Positions 1 through 9,647 of a DNA stretch of 64,000 bases are shown here, one piece after another. Source of the stretch: Actinacidiphila bryophytorum (GTDB lineage Bacteria > Actinomycetota > Actinomycetes > Streptomycetales > Streptomycetaceae). The stretch covers positions 1-64,000 of the forward strand of contig NZ_JAFFIX010000007.1 in the NCBI RefSeq assembly GCF_016916835.1. Direction: 5' to 3'. The position numbers were made by a program, and so were the translations under genes. The notes beneath the pieces were generated by a model that worked only from the letters and a program-made list of their open reading frames with translations, was not told where the DNA came from and searched no databases. Each line of letters starts with the position of its first letter. Positions within the stretch are counted from its first letter, which is position 1.

Positions 1-1266
<1,266 letters not shown>

Positions 1267-1284
1267 CCCCTTACGTTAGCTGCC

Positions 1285-2928
1285 ATGACTGCCCCCACTC
1301 ACACGGTCACGAACCAGGTCCCGCCGCTGGTCGGCCACGACGTCTACCGCACCGACAGCGCGCTGACCGACGCCGTCGCGCGCCACGCGGACCCGGCGCT
1401 GCTGCCGGAGATCGACGAGGAGCTGTCGCTGCTCGGGGTCGCGGCGGGTTCCGCACAGGCGCAGCGGTGGGGCGAGGAGGCGAACACCTACGGCCCCGTG
1501 CTGCGCACGCACGACCGCTACGGCAACCGCATCGACGAGGTCGACTTCCACCCCTCCTGGCACCGGCTGCTCGGCCACGCGGTCACCGCGGGCCTGACCG
1601 ACGCGTGGTCGAGGCCCGACGGGCACCTGCGGCGCGCGGCCGGCTTCCTGGTCTGGTCCCAGGTGGAGGCCGGGCACGGCTGCCCGGTGTCCATGACGCA
1701 CGCGGCGGTGCCTGCGCTGCGTACCGACCCGGTGCTCGCCGCCGAGTGGGAGCCGCGGCTCGGCTCGCACGTCTACGACCCGCGGCTGGTGCCGGCCGGG
1801 CAGAAGCCCGGGGCGCTGCTCGGGATGGGCATGACCGAGAAGCAGGGCGGCTCCGACGTACGGGCCAACACCACCGCCGCGCGGCCGCTCGCCGAGGAGG
1901 GCGCGTACGCGCTCACCGGGCACAAGTGGTTCTGCTCCGCGCCGATGTCCGACGGCTTCCTCGTCCTGGCGCAGGCGCCAGGCGGGCTGACCTGCTTCCT
2001 GCTGCCCCGGGTGCTCCCGGACGGCACACGCAACACCTTCGCGATCCAGCGCCTCAAGGACAAGCTCGGCAACCGCTCCAACGCCTCGTCCGAGGTCGAG
2101 TTCCGCGACACCTGGGCGCGGCGGGTCGGCGAGGAGGGCCGCGGGGTCGCCACCATCATCGAGATGGTCGCCGCCACCCGGCTGGACTGCGCGATCGGCT
2201 CCGCCGCGCTCATGCGGCAGGCCGTCGCACAGGCCGTGCACCACGCCCGGCATCGCAGCGCGTTCGGCGGGCCGCTCGTCGACAAGCCCCTGATGCGCAA
2301 CGTCCTCGCGGACCTCGCCCTGGAGTCCGAGGCCGCCACGACCACGGTGCTGCGGCTCGCCGCGGCCTGCGACACCGACACCGAGCAGGAGCGGCACTTC
2401 CGGCGGCTCGCCGTGGCGGTGACCAAGTTCTGGGTCACCAAGCGGTGCCCGGCCGTCGCGGCCGAAGCGCTCGAATGCCTCGGCGGCAACGGGTACGTCG
2501 AGGAGTCCGGCATGCCGAGGATCTTCCGGGAGTCCCCGCTCAACTCCGTGTGGGAGGGGTCGGGGAACGTCCAGGCGCTCGACGTCCTGCGCGTCCTCAC
2601 GCGTGAGCCGCTCGCGGTGAACGCGTTCCTCTCCGAGGTGGGGCTCGCCAGGGGCGCGGACCGGCGGCTCGACGCGGCCGTCAAGGACCTGCTCTCCGAA
2701 CTCGGTGACCTCGACGGCGTCGAAGGGCGCGCGCGGCGCATCGTCGAGCGCATGGCGCTCGTCCTCCAGGGCTCGCTCCTGGTCCGTCACGCCCCCGCGG
2801 AGGTCGCCGACGCGTTCTGCGCTTCGCGCCTGGGGGGTGAGTGGGGCTCCACCTTCGGCACACTCCCGTCAGGCCTCGCCCTGCCCTCCATCCTCACCCG
2901 CACCACCCCCTGGCCGGGGGCGTCCTGA
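1285..2928 (+). CDS. AidB-like acyl-CoA dehydrogenase family protein
   Basis: A 547-residue FAD flavoprotein of the acyl-CoA dehydrogenase fold. It has the AidB-type signature GMTEKQGGSDVRANTT (residues ~180-195), the flavin-binding HKWFCSAPMSDGFLVLAQ block, and the C-terminal ECLGGNGYVEESGMPRI...ESPLNSVWEGSGN segment typical of the isovaleryl-CoA dehydrogenase/AidB branch. E. coli AidB is induced by alkylation stress and binds DNA; whether this homologue oxidises acyl-CoA or has a protective role cannot be told from sequence. The ATG at 1285 begins MTAPTHTVTNQVPPL, the usual N-terminus of Streptomyces homologues. A long in-frame upstream extension antisense to the BrkB gene was rejected. Divergent from the BrkB-like gene. 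Confidence 0.85.
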   Translation: MTAPTHTVTNQVPPLVGHDVYRTDSALTDAVARHADPALLPEIDEELSLLGVAAGSAQAQRWGEEANTYGPVLRTHDRYGNRIDEVDFHPSWHRLLGHAVTAGLTDAWSRPDGHLRRAAGFLVWSQVEAGHGCPVSMTHAAVPALRTDPVLAAEWEPRLGSHVYDPRLVPAGQKPGALLGMGMTEKQGGSDVRANTTAARPLAEEGAYALTGHKWFCSAPMSDGFLVLAQAPGGLTCFLLPRVLPDGTRNTFAIQRLKDKLGNRSNASSEVEFRDTWARRVGEEGRGVATIIEMVAATRLDCAIGSAALMRQAVAQAVHHARHRSAFGGPLVDKPLMRNVLADLALESEAATTTVLRLAAACDTDTEQERHFRRLAVAVTKFWVTKRCPAVAAEALECLGGNGYVEESGMPRIFRESPLNSVWEGSGNVQALDVLRVLTREPLAVNAFLSEVGLARGADRRLDAAVKDLLSELGDLDGVEGRARRIVERMALVLQGSLLVRHAPAEVADAFCASRLGGEWGSTFGTLPSGLALPSILTRTTPWPGAS

Positions 2929-2934
2929 GGTGAC

Positions 2935-3066
2935 TGCCACTTGCCGTGGCGTTGCTTGCTTTCGGTGCGCTGTGATCGGCCGCGCAGTTCCCCGCGCCCC
3001 TCAAAAACGCTCACCCTGCGGGAAGAGGGCACCCGCCCAGGGGCGCGGGGAACTGCGCGACAAGCC
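2935..3066. repeat. Palindromic intergenic element, copy 1
   Basis: Perfect 20-bp inverted arms lie at 2982-3001 (GCGCAGTTCCCCGCGCCCCT) and 3039-3058, separated by 37 nt. A left flank TGCCACTTGCCGTGGCGTTGC is shared with other copies. The element starts 7 nt after the dehydrogenase stop and would form a strong RNA hairpin, so a terminator or mRNA 3'-end role is plausible. The arm sequence is common in Streptomyces intergenic DNA. Confidence 0.85.
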
Positions 3067-3314
3067 GGCGCGGCGGGGAGGGCGCGAGGGCGCCGCAGGG
3101 GGACGGGCGGGGCGCCCGGGGGAAGGAGGCGCGGCGGAGGGGTGGTGCCGCGCCGACTCGGCACCACCCCCGTCCGTGACGCGGCGTCAGGGTCCGCCCG
3201 AAGCGCCCGGGAGCGCAACCGTTGCAGCCAGTTGCAGCTGGCCGGTTGGGCCAAAGCCGAGCGGCCCGGGCCCCCGCCCGGGCACCATTGCAGGAACGGC
3301 AGAACGGAGATGTC

Positions 3315-4595
3315 GTGCCACACCTTCCGATCGGCTTCGGGCGGCTGGAGCGGAGCGACGTCCGTATGTCCCCGCATCTGCTGGCGTCCGTGCGGGCCGC
3401 GACGCTGGCCGGCGACGTACCGCCGGAGGCGCCGCGCGCGGTGATCGGCGCGTCGTGGGAGCGCACGCTCGGCCATGGCGTGGATCCGGACGTGGGCCGG
3501 CACAACGGCCTGCTCGGCGCGGACGAGATCGAGCACCGCCGGCGCAGCACCGCGCTCGGCGACGTACTCCCGGTGCTGAGCGAGGGCCTGGTGGAGATCG
3601 CCGACGCGGCCTGGCACATCATGGTCGTGACGGACGCGGAGGGCCGGGTGCTGTGGCGGGACGGCAGCCACGCGGTGCGCAGGAGCGCGGACCGGCTGGG
3701 CTTCGCCGAGGGCGCCTCCTGGTCGGAGGACGTGGTGGGCACCAACGCGATCGGCACCGCGCTGATCACCGGCGCACCGCTCCAGGTGCATTCGGCCGAG
3801 CACTTCGTGCGCACCCACCACGGCTGGACCTGTGCGGCCTCGCCGCTGCACGACCCGCGGGACGGCCGGCTGCTGGGTGTGGTGGACGTCAGCGGGCCTG
3901 CGGCGACTGTGCACCCGGCGACGCTGTCGCTGGTGTCGGCGGTGGCGCGGGTCGCGGAGGGCGAGCTCCGCTCGCGGCACTGGGCGGCGGTGGGGCGGCT
4001 GCGTTCGGTGGCGGCGCCGCTGCTGGCCGGGATCGGCGGGCAGGCGCTGGTGGTGGACCGCAACGGCTGGACGGCCGCGGCGACGGGCCTGGCGCCGGCC
4101 GAGCGGGTCGCGCTGCCGGTGTCGGTGGCGGCGGGGCAGGTGTGGGTGCCCTCGCTGGGGCTGTGCCGCTTCGAGCCTCTGCCGGGCGGCTGGCTGATCC
4201 GGGTGGGCGGCCGGGAGCGGCTGCCGGCGGCGAGCCGGGTGGTGGTGGACGTGAGCCGGCCGGACGGCTGGACGGTGACGGTGTCGGGTCCCGCGGGCAG
4301 CTGGTCGCAGGCGCTCAGCCCGCGCCATGCGGAGCTGCTGTACGTGCTGGCGCTGCACCCGTCGGGGCGTACGGCGGCGGAGCTGGCGGGCGACCTGTTC
4401 GGGGACCCGAGCCGTACGGTGACGGTACGGGCGGAGTTGTCGCGGTTGCGCAGGAACCTGGCGGGGGTGCTGGCGCACCGGCCGTATCGTTTCTCCGAGG
4501 CGGTGGAGGTCGAGCTGCTGCGGCCCGCACGGCCGCTGGACCTGCTGCCGCATTCGGTGGCGCCCGCGGTGCTGGCGAGCCGCAGGCCCGGCTGA
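3315..4595 (+). CDS. GAF domain-containing transcriptional regulator
   Basis: A 426-residue protein. The N-terminal third has the RAVIGASWERTLGHGVDPD motif seen at the head of AcoR-type GAF regulators. A GAF sensor follows (roughly residues 85-200), with SWSEDVVGTNAIGTAL and THHGWTCAASPLHDPRDGRL. The C-terminus (~330-400) looks like a winged-helix domain: LSPRHAELLYVLALHPSGRT, then a basic RLRRNLAGVL helix. Unlike AcoR it has no AAA+ or Fis domain. GTG at 3315 is preferred because GGAG lies 6 nt upstream and it gives VPHLPIGFGR. The gene stands alone, after palindromic element copy 1 and before a GNAT gene. The ligand is unknown. Confidence 0.75.
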   Translation: MPHLPIGFGRLERSDVRMSPHLLASVRAATLAGDVPPEAPRAVIGASWERTLGHGVDPDVGRHNGLLGADEIEHRRRSTALGDVLPVLSEGLVEIADAAWHIMVVTDAEGRVLWRDGSHAVRRSADRLGFAEGASWSEDVVGTNAIGTALITGAPLQVHSAEHFVRTHHGWTCAASPLHDPRDGRLLGVVDVSGPAATVHPATLSLVSAVARVAEGELRSRHWAAVGRLRSVAAPLLAGIGGQALVVDRNGWTAAATGLAPAERVALPVSVAAGQVWVPSLGLCRFEPLPGGWLIRVGGRERLPAASRVVVDVSRPDGWTVTVSGPAGSWSQALSPRHAELLYVLALHPSGRTAAELAGDLFGDPSRTVTVRAELSRLRRNLAGVLAHRPYRFSEAVEVELLRPARPLDLLPHSVAPAVLASRRPG

Positions 4596-4644
4596 CCTGC
4601 ACTCCCCCCGCGGCGGCGGTGCGGGCTCCGCTTAGGGTGGGCGC

Positions 4645-5217
4645 ATGACCACCGCCGTGACCACCTGGTCCCTTGAGCTGAACGCGCCGGGCGAGCTGCA
4701 GCCCGCAGCCGTGCCCGCGGCCGGCGCGGGTGTCCGGATCGTGCGGGCCGAGGTCCCCTCACCGGACTTCCAGCGCTTCCTGTACACGGCGGTGGGCGGC
4801 GACTGCTCGTGGACGGACCGGCTGCCGTGGCCGCCGGCCCGCTGGCGCGAGGTGCTGGAGCGGCCGGGCACCGAGCTGTGGGTGGCGTACGAGCACGGCA
4901 CCCCCGCGGGCTACGTGGAGCTGGTGGGGCAGGACGAGGGCGTGGTCGAGATCGGGTATTTCGGGCTGCTGCCGGACTTCCGCGGCCGCGGCATCGGCGG
5001 GCACCTGCTGACGTACGGCACCGAGCGCGCCTGGGACCTGGGCGGGCGCTGGCCGGGCCGGGCGGCGACCCGCAGGGTGTGGGTGCACACCTGCTCGCTG
5101 GACGGGCCGTATGCGCTGGACAACTACCGCCGGCGCGGTTTCCGGGTCTTCGACACGGTGACCGCCGTTCCGAACGTCCGGCCGCGCCGGCCGCTCGGCG
5201 CGGGGAGTGACGCATGA
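4645..5217 (+). CDS. GNAT family N-acetyltransferase
   Basis: 190 residues. The acetyl-CoA-binding motif A is clear: VEIGYFGLLPDFRGRGIGGH (about residues 93-112), i.e. the R-G-R-G-I-G-G loop, followed by a C-terminal NYRRRGFRVFDTV block (motif B). The substrate cannot be predicted. It begins with ATG 49 nt after the GAF regulator and ends ~85 nt before the sulfur leader peptide. It may share the regulator's transcript; nothing links it directly to sulfur metabolism apart from position. Confidence 0.82.
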   Translation: MTTAVTTWSLELNAPGELQPAAVPAAGAGVRIVRAEVPSPDFQRFLYTAVGGDCSWTDRLPWPPARWREVLERPGTELWVAYEHGTPAGYVELVGQDEGVVEIGYFGLLPDFRGRGIGGHLLTYGTERAWDLGGRWPGRAATRRVWVHTCSLDGPYALDNYRRRGFRVFDTVTAVPNVRPRRPLGAGSDA

Positions 5218-5239
5218 CACAGCGTCTCACATGGCGAGA

Positions 5240-5271
5240 TTATCTGGTCCACATACTGGATAACGGTGGAC
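5240..5271 (+). promoter_or_regulatory. Interleaved inverted repeats upstream of the sulfur cluster
   Basis: Two dyads overlap: TTATC (5240-5244) with GATAA (5259-5263), and GTCCAC (5247-5252) with GTGGAC (5266-5271). They lie 30-60 nt upstream of the cysteine-containing leader peptide, in a locally AT-richer stretch, where promoter and operator of the sulfur operon would be expected. No experimental site is known to me; the assignment is by position and symmetry. Confidence 0.4.
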
Positions 5272-5302
5272 TCGCCCGAGACCTGCATGCCACGCTTCCG
5301 TC

Positions 5303-5386
5303 ATGTCACGCACTGGAATCGCCTTGGTAGGTCGGCCGCACGTCGACTTCTGCCGCGTGTCCAGCGCCATCTGTCCGGCGGGCTGA
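5303..5386 (+). CDS. Putative cysteine-responsive leader peptide
   Basis: A 27-codon reading frame, MSRTGIALVGRPHVDF followed by CRVSSAICPAG and TGA. It contains Cys17 and Cys24 plus His13. Short peptides of this pattern (M-x-R-T-G-[IV]-x-L-V-x-R-x-H-V-D) occur in front of sulfur-assimilation genes in actinobacteria and are annotated as putative leader peptides; cysteine-rich upstream frames have been linked to translational attenuation in mycobacteria. Here it lies 160 nt before the sulfite reductase start, so ribosome stalling at Cys codons could couple operon expression to Cys-tRNA charging. Function is inferred from position and resemblance. Confidence 0.8.
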   Translation: MSRTGIALVGRPHVDFCRVSSAICPAG

Positions 5387-5545
5387 CCGCACAGCCGCAC
5401 CGCTCCGCCATCCCCGTCGTCGTGGATGCACGGGAGTTCCCCACGTGTCCGCCGCGCTGCCCCACCGCTCTGCGTTTCCCCAGGCCACAGGGTACTTCCG
5501 CGCCGTCATCGACCGTATTCGAGCCTGCCAGAAGGACGCATCGCC

Positions 5546-7270
5546 ATGGCATCCAGCCCCGCCACCCCGCAGCCGCCGGCCAGGGGCCGGCCCACCACCG
5601 CAGCCGCCGGACGCCGCAAGACGACCCGGCACCGCGGTGAAGGCCAGTGGGCCAAGGGCCACTTCACTCCGCTCAACGCCAACGAGCAGACGAAGAAGGA
5701 CGATGACGGTCTCAACGTGCGGACGCGCATTGAGACGATCTACGCCAAGGCCGGTTTCGACTCCATCGACGGCGCCGACCTGCGCGGGCGCATGCGCTGG
5801 TGGGGTCTGTACACCCAGCGCCGCCCCGGGATCGACGGCGGGCGCACCGCGATCCTGGAGCCCGAGGAGCTGGACGACCGCTACTTCATGATGCGGGTCA
5901 GGGTCGACGGCGGCCGGCTGACGGTGGCGCAGCTGCGGGTGATCGGCGAGATCTCGCAGGAGTTCGCCCGCGGCACCGCCGACATCACCGACCGGCAGAA
6001 CGTGCAGTACCACTGGATCCGCATCGAGGACGTGCCGGAGATCTGGCGCCGCCTGGAGTCGGTGGGCCTGTCCACGACCGAGGCGTGCGGCGACACCCCG
6101 CGCGCCATGCTCGGCTCGCCGGTGGCCGGTATCGCCGAGGACGAGATCATCGACGGCACCCCGGCGATCGAGGCGATCAAGGAGCGCTTCATCGGCAGCA
6201 AGGAGTTCTCCAACCTGCCGCGCAAGTTCAAGACCGCGATCTCCGGTTCGCCGCTGCTCGACGTGGTGCACGAGATCAACGACGTGTCCTTCGTCGGTGT
6301 CGAGCACCCCGAGCACGGCCCGGGCTTCGACCTGTGGGTCGGCGGCGCGCTGTCGACCAACCCGCGGCTGGGCGAGCGGCTCGGCGCGTGGGTGCCGCTG
6401 GACGAGGTGCCTGACGTGTGGGCCGGTGTCGTCGGCATCTTCCGCGACTACGGCTACCGCCGGCTGCGCCACCGCGCCCGGCTGAAGTTCCTGCTGGCGG
6501 ACTGGGGCACCGAGAAGTTCCGCCAGGTGCTGGAGGACGAGTACCTGAAGCGCAAGCTGGTCGACGGCCCGGCCCCGCAGATGCCCTCGCAGGTGTGGCG
6601 CGACCACATCGGGGTGCACCGGCAGAAGGACGGCCGCTTCTACGTCGGCTTCGCCCCCCGGGTCGGCCGGATCGACGGCACCACGCTGACGAAGATCGCC
6701 GCACTGGCCGAGGGCCACGGCTCCGACCAGGTGCGCACCACCACCGACCAGAAGATGCTGGTGCTCAACGTCGCGGAGGACCGCGTCGACTCGCTGGTCA
6801 GCGGCCTGGAGTCGCTGGACCTGCAGGTGCGGCCCTCGCCCTTCCGGCGCGGCACGATGGCCTGCACCGGCATCGAGTTCTGCAAGCTGGCGATCGTCGA
6901 GACCAAGGCGCGCGGCGCCTCGCTGATCGACGAACTGGAACGCCGCCTGCCGGAGTTCGACGAGCCGATCCAGATCAACATCAACGGCTGCCCGAATTCG
7001 TGCGCCCGTATCCAGACCGCCGACATCGGTCTCAAGGGCCAGCTGGTCACCGGCGCCGACGGCGAGCAGACCGAGGGCTACCAGGTGCACCTGGGCGGCA
7101 GCCTCGGCCTTGAGCCCGGCTTCGGCCGCAAGGTGCGCGGCCTGAAGGTCACCGCCGCCGAACTGCCCGACTACGTCGAGCGGGTGCTCACCCGCTTCCA
7201 GGCCGAGCGCACCGACGGCGAACGCTTCGCCCAGTGGGCGGCGCGGGCCTCGGAGGAGGCGCTGTCATGA
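5546..7270 (+). CDS. sir: Ferredoxin-type assimilatory sulfite (nitrite/sulfite) reductase
   Basis: 574 residues; reduces sulfite to sulfide with six electrons from ferredoxin, using siroheme and a [4Fe-4S] cluster. The cluster/siroheme ligands are Cys440-x5-Cys446 and Cys482-x3-Cys486 (CTGIEFC and CPNSC). The fold repeats two ferrodoxin-like halves, with DITDRQNVQYHWIRIEDVPE in the first. The WGLYTQR Tyr and the TEACGD Cys correspond to positions that form a Tyr-Cys crosslink in mycobacterial NirA (from family knowledge). ATG 5546 follows GAAGGA at a suitable distance; the basic N-terminal extension is usual. It ends ATGA-overlapping the next gene. Linkage to cysH, cysD and cysN favours sulfite over nitrite as substrate. 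Confidence 0.92.
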   Translation: MASSPATPQPPARGRPTTAAAGRRKTTRHRGEGQWAKGHFTPLNANEQTKKDDDGLNVRTRIETIYAKAGFDSIDGADLRGRMRWWGLYTQRRPGIDGGRTAILEPEELDDRYFMMRVRVDGGRLTVAQLRVIGEISQEFARGTADITDRQNVQYHWIRIEDVPEIWRRLESVGLSTTEACGDTPRAMLGSPVAGIAEDEIIDGTPAIEAIKERFIGSKEFSNLPRKFKTAISGSPLLDVVHEINDVSFVGVEHPEHGPGFDLWVGGALSTNPRLGERLGAWVPLDEVPDVWAGVVGIFRDYGYRRLRHRARLKFLLADWGTEKFRQVLEDEYLKRKLVDGPAPQMPSQVWRDHIGVHRQKDGRFYVGFAPRVGRIDGTTLTKIAALAEGHGSDQVRTTTDQKMLVLNVAEDRVDSLVSGLESLDLQVRPSPFRRGTMACTGIEFCKLAIVETKARGASLIDELERRLPEFDEPIQININGCPNSCARIQTADIGLKGQLVTGADGEQTEGYQVHLGGSLGLEPGFGRKVRGLKVTAAELPDYVERVLTRFQAERTDGERFAQWAARASEEALS

Positions 7271-7446
7271 GCGAGCGTGCCGCCCCGTTCTACTGCCCCT
7301 ACTGCGGCGACGAGGACCTGCGCCCGTCCGAGGAGGCCCGCGGCGCCTGGGAATGCCGGGCGTGCAGCCGTGCATTCCAGTTGTCGTTCCTCGGGCTGCT
7401 GGCCAGGAGGCCGGCCGCCGAGACCCCGCAGGGAGGCGCTTCGTGA
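7267..7446 (+). CDS. Small two-CxxC (zinc-ribbon) protein of the sulfur operon
   Basis: 59 residues, with YCPYCGDEDL near the N-terminus and WECRACSRAF after it, i.e. two CxxC knuckles 20-odd residues apart, which would bind one zinc or possibly an Fe-S centre. It overlaps the sulfite reductase stop by 4 bp and the cysH start by 4 bp, so translation is tightly coupled. Similar small proteins occupy this slot in other Streptomyces sulfur operons, but I know of no assigned function. A role in cofactor or electron delivery, or in sensing, to Sir or CysH is conjecture. Confidence 0.8.
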   Translation: MSERAAPFYCPYCGDEDLRPSEEARGAWECRACSRAFQLSFLGLLARRPAAETPQGGAS

Positions 7447-8147
7447 CCACCGCACCGTATACGGCACAGGACTTGCAGCAGCTCGCCGAGCAGGCGGGCC
7501 GCGACCTCGAGGAGGCCTCGGCGCTCGACGTGCTGCGCTGGGCCGCCGACACCTTCGGGCCGCGTTTCTGCGTGACCTCCTCGATGGAGGACGCCGTGGT
7601 GGCGCACCTGGCCTCGCGGGCGCTGCCCGGGGTCGACGTCGTCTTCCTCGACACCGGCTACCACTTCCCCGAGACCATCGGCACCCGGGACGCGGTGGCG
7701 GCGGTGATGGACGTCAACGTCATCACCCTCACCCCCGTGCAGACCGTCGCCGAGCAGGACGCGCAGTACGGCGAGAAGCTGCACGACCGCGACCCTGACC
7801 TGTGCTGCGCGCTGCGCAAGGTCGCGCCGCTCGAAGCAGGCCTGAAGGGCTACGACGCCTGGGCGACCGGGCTGCGCAGGGACGAGTCGCCGACCCGGGC
7901 GAACACCCCGGTCGTCGGCTGGGACGCCAGGCGGCAGAAGGTCAAGATCGCCCCGATCGCCCGCTGGACGCAAGGCGACGTGGAGGCCTACGTCGCCGAA
8001 CACGGCGTGCTCACCAACCCGCTGCTGATGGACGGTTACGCCTCCGTCGGCTGCGCGCCCTGCACCCGGCGGGTGCTGGAGGGTGAGGACGCCCGCGCCG
8101 GACGCTGGGCGGGCATAGGCAAGACCGAGTGCGGTATCCACCAGTGA
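7443..8147 (+). CDS. cysH: Adenylyl-sulfate (APS) reductase, CysH family
   Basis: 234 residues from a GTG that overlaps the preceding stop. The PP-loop-like start CVTSSMEDAVVAHL and VDVVFLDTGYHFPET are family hallmarks. The paired cysteines Cys121-Cys122 (CCALRK) and Cys204-x2-Cys207 (CAPCTR) are the four ligands of the [4Fe-4S] cluster that marks APS-reducing rather than PAPS-reducing enzymes. The C-terminal KTECGIHQ carries the catalytic Cys. It converts APS to sulfite with thioredoxin, feeding the sulfite reductase upstream. Confidence 0.93.
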   Translation: MTTAPYTAQDLQQLAEQAGRDLEEASALDVLRWAADTFGPRFCVTSSMEDAVVAHLASRALPGVDVVFLDTGYHFPETIGTRDAVAAVMDVNVITLTPVQTVAEQDAQYGEKLHDRDPDLCCALRKVAPLEAGLKGYDAWATGLRRDESPTRANTPVVGWDARRQKVKIAPIARWTQGDVEAYVAEHGVLTNPLLMDGYASVGCAPCTRRVLEGEDARAGRWAGIGKTECGIHQ

Positions 8148-8173
8148 CGGCACCCCAGGAGCAGGAGACACCG

Positions 8174-8713
8174 ATGACCAGCGGCGCCACCGTATGGCTC
8201 ACCGGGCTGCCGAGCGCGGGCAAGACCACCATCGCGAGGTCGCTGGCGGACACGCTGCGGGCGCAGGGCCGCCGGGTGGAGGTGCTGGACGGCGACGAGA
8301 TCCGCGAGTTCCTGTCCGCGGGCCTGGGCTTCACCCGCGAGGACCGCGACACCAACGTGCAGCGGATCGGCTTCGTCGCCGAACTGCTGGCCTCGCACGG
8401 GGTGCTGGTGCTCGTACCGGTCATCGCGCCGTACGCCGACAGCCGCGAGGCGGTGCGCAAGCGCCACCAGGCGCAGGGCACCGGCTATGTGGAGGTCCAT
8501 GTGGCGACCCCGGTGGACGTGTGCTCGGTGCGGGACGTCAAGGGCCTGTACGCACGGCAGGCCGCAGGTGAACTGACCGGACTGACCGGGGTGGACGACC
8601 CGTACGAGGTCCCCGAGAACCCGGACCTGCGGATCGAGACGCAAGGCAGCACGGTGGAACAGTCCGCCGCAGCGGTGCACGCGCTGCTCGCCGAGAGGGG
8701 CCTCACGACATGA
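8174..8713 (+). CDS. cysC: Adenylyl-sulfate kinase
   Basis: 179 residues. The P-loop GLPSAGKTTIA lies near the N-terminus, then VLDGDEIREFLSAGLGF, the RDTNVQRIGFVAELL block and APYADSREAVRKRH, all diagnostic of APS kinase (APS + ATP to PAPS). ATG 8174 is chosen because GGAG lies 8 nt upstream and homologues begin MTSGATVWLTG; a GTG overlapping the cysH stop is an alternative. Its presence beside an APS-type CysH suggests PAPS here serves sulfation or other uses as well as assimilation. It overlaps cysD by 4 bp. Confidence 0.92.
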   Translation: MTSGATVWLTGLPSAGKTTIARSLADTLRAQGRRVEVLDGDEIREFLSAGLGFTREDRDTNVQRIGFVAELLASHGVLVLVPVIAPYADSREAVRKRHQAQGTGYVEVHVATPVDVCSVRDVKGLYARQAAGELTGLTGVDDPYEVPENPDLRIETQGSTVEQSAAAVHALLAERGLTT

Positions 8714-9645
8714 CCACGACCGTCACGCACACCGAGCAGCGGGACAGCCCGTACGCGCTGACGCACCTGGACGCGCTGGAGTCCGAGGCGGTGCACATCT
8801 TCCGCGAGGTGGCGGGCGAGTTCGAGCGGCCGGTGATCCTCTTCTCCGGCGGCAAGGACTCGATCGTCATGCTGCACCTGGCGCTCAAGGCGTTCGCGCC
8901 CGCGCCGGTGCCCTTCGCGCTGCTGCACGTGGACACCGGGCACAACTTCCCCGAGGTCCTGGACCTGCGCGACCGCACGGTCGCCCGGCACGGCCTGCGG
9001 CTGCACGTCGCCAAGGTGCAGGACTACATCGACGACGGCCGGCTGCGCGAGCGCCCCGACGGGCTGCGCAACCCGCTGCAGACGGTGCCGCTGACCGAGG
9101 CCATCGCCTCGCTCCGCTTCGACGCTGTCTTCGGCGGCGGGCGGCGCGACGAGGAGAAGGCCAGGGCCAAGGAGCGGGTGTTCTCGCTGCGCGACGAGTT
9201 CTCCCAGTGGGACCCGCGCCGGCAGCGCCCCGAGCTGTGGCAGCTGTACAACGGCCGGCACGCGGCGGGCGAGCACGTACGGGTCTTCCCGCTGTCGAAC
9301 TGGACCGAGCTCGACGTGTGGCAGTACATCGCCCGGGAGGGCATCGAACTGCCGGAGATCTACTTCGCGCACGAGCGTGAGGTCTTCAACCGCAACGGCA
9401 TGTGGCTGACCGCGGGCGAGTGGGGCGGCCCGAAGCCGGGTGAGCCGGTGCAGACCCGGCTGGTGCGCTACCGCACCGTCGGCGACATGTCCTGCACCGG
9501 GGCGGTCGACTCCGCGGCCACCACGCTGGACTCGGTGATCACCGAGATCGCCGCGTCCCGGCTGACCGAACGGGGTGCCACCCGCGCCGACGACAAGATG
9601 TCGGAGGCGGCGATGGAGGACCGCAAGCGCGAGGGGTACTTCTAA
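8710..9645 (+). CDS. cysD: Sulfate adenylyltransferase subunit 2 (ATP sulfurylase)
   Basis: 311 residues. The PP-loop SGGKDSIVMLHLA, HVDTGHNFPEVL, FGGGRRDEEKARAKERVFS, and the C-terminal RYRTVGDMSCTGAVDS and DRKREGYF segments match CysD throughout its normal length. Together with the GTPase CysN it makes APS from sulfate and ATP. The start ATG overlaps cysC by 4 bp and the stop is 2 nt before cysN, consistent with stoichiometric synthesis of the heterodimer. Confidence 0.95.
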   Translation: MTTTVTHTEQRDSPYALTHLDALESEAVHIFREVAGEFERPVILFSGGKDSIVMLHLALKAFAPAPVPFALLHVDTGHNFPEVLDLRDRTVARHGLRLHVAKVQDYIDDGRLRERPDGLRNPLQTVPLTEAIASLRFDAVFGGGRRDEEKARAKERVFSLRDEFSQWDPRRQRPELWQLYNGRHAAGEHVRVFPLSNWTELDVWQYIAREGIELPEIYFAHEREVFNRNGMWLTAGEWGGPKPGEPVQTRLVRYRTVGDMSCTGAVDSAATTLDSVITEIAASRLTERGATRADDKMSEAAMEDRKREGYF

Positions 9646-9647
9646 CC

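Noticed and set aside
2787..5230. Long minus-strand open frames across the GAF regulator and GNAT genes.
   Set aside because: They are shadows caused by high GC: Arg/Pro/His/Ala-rich with no domains, while the plus-strand products have clear families.
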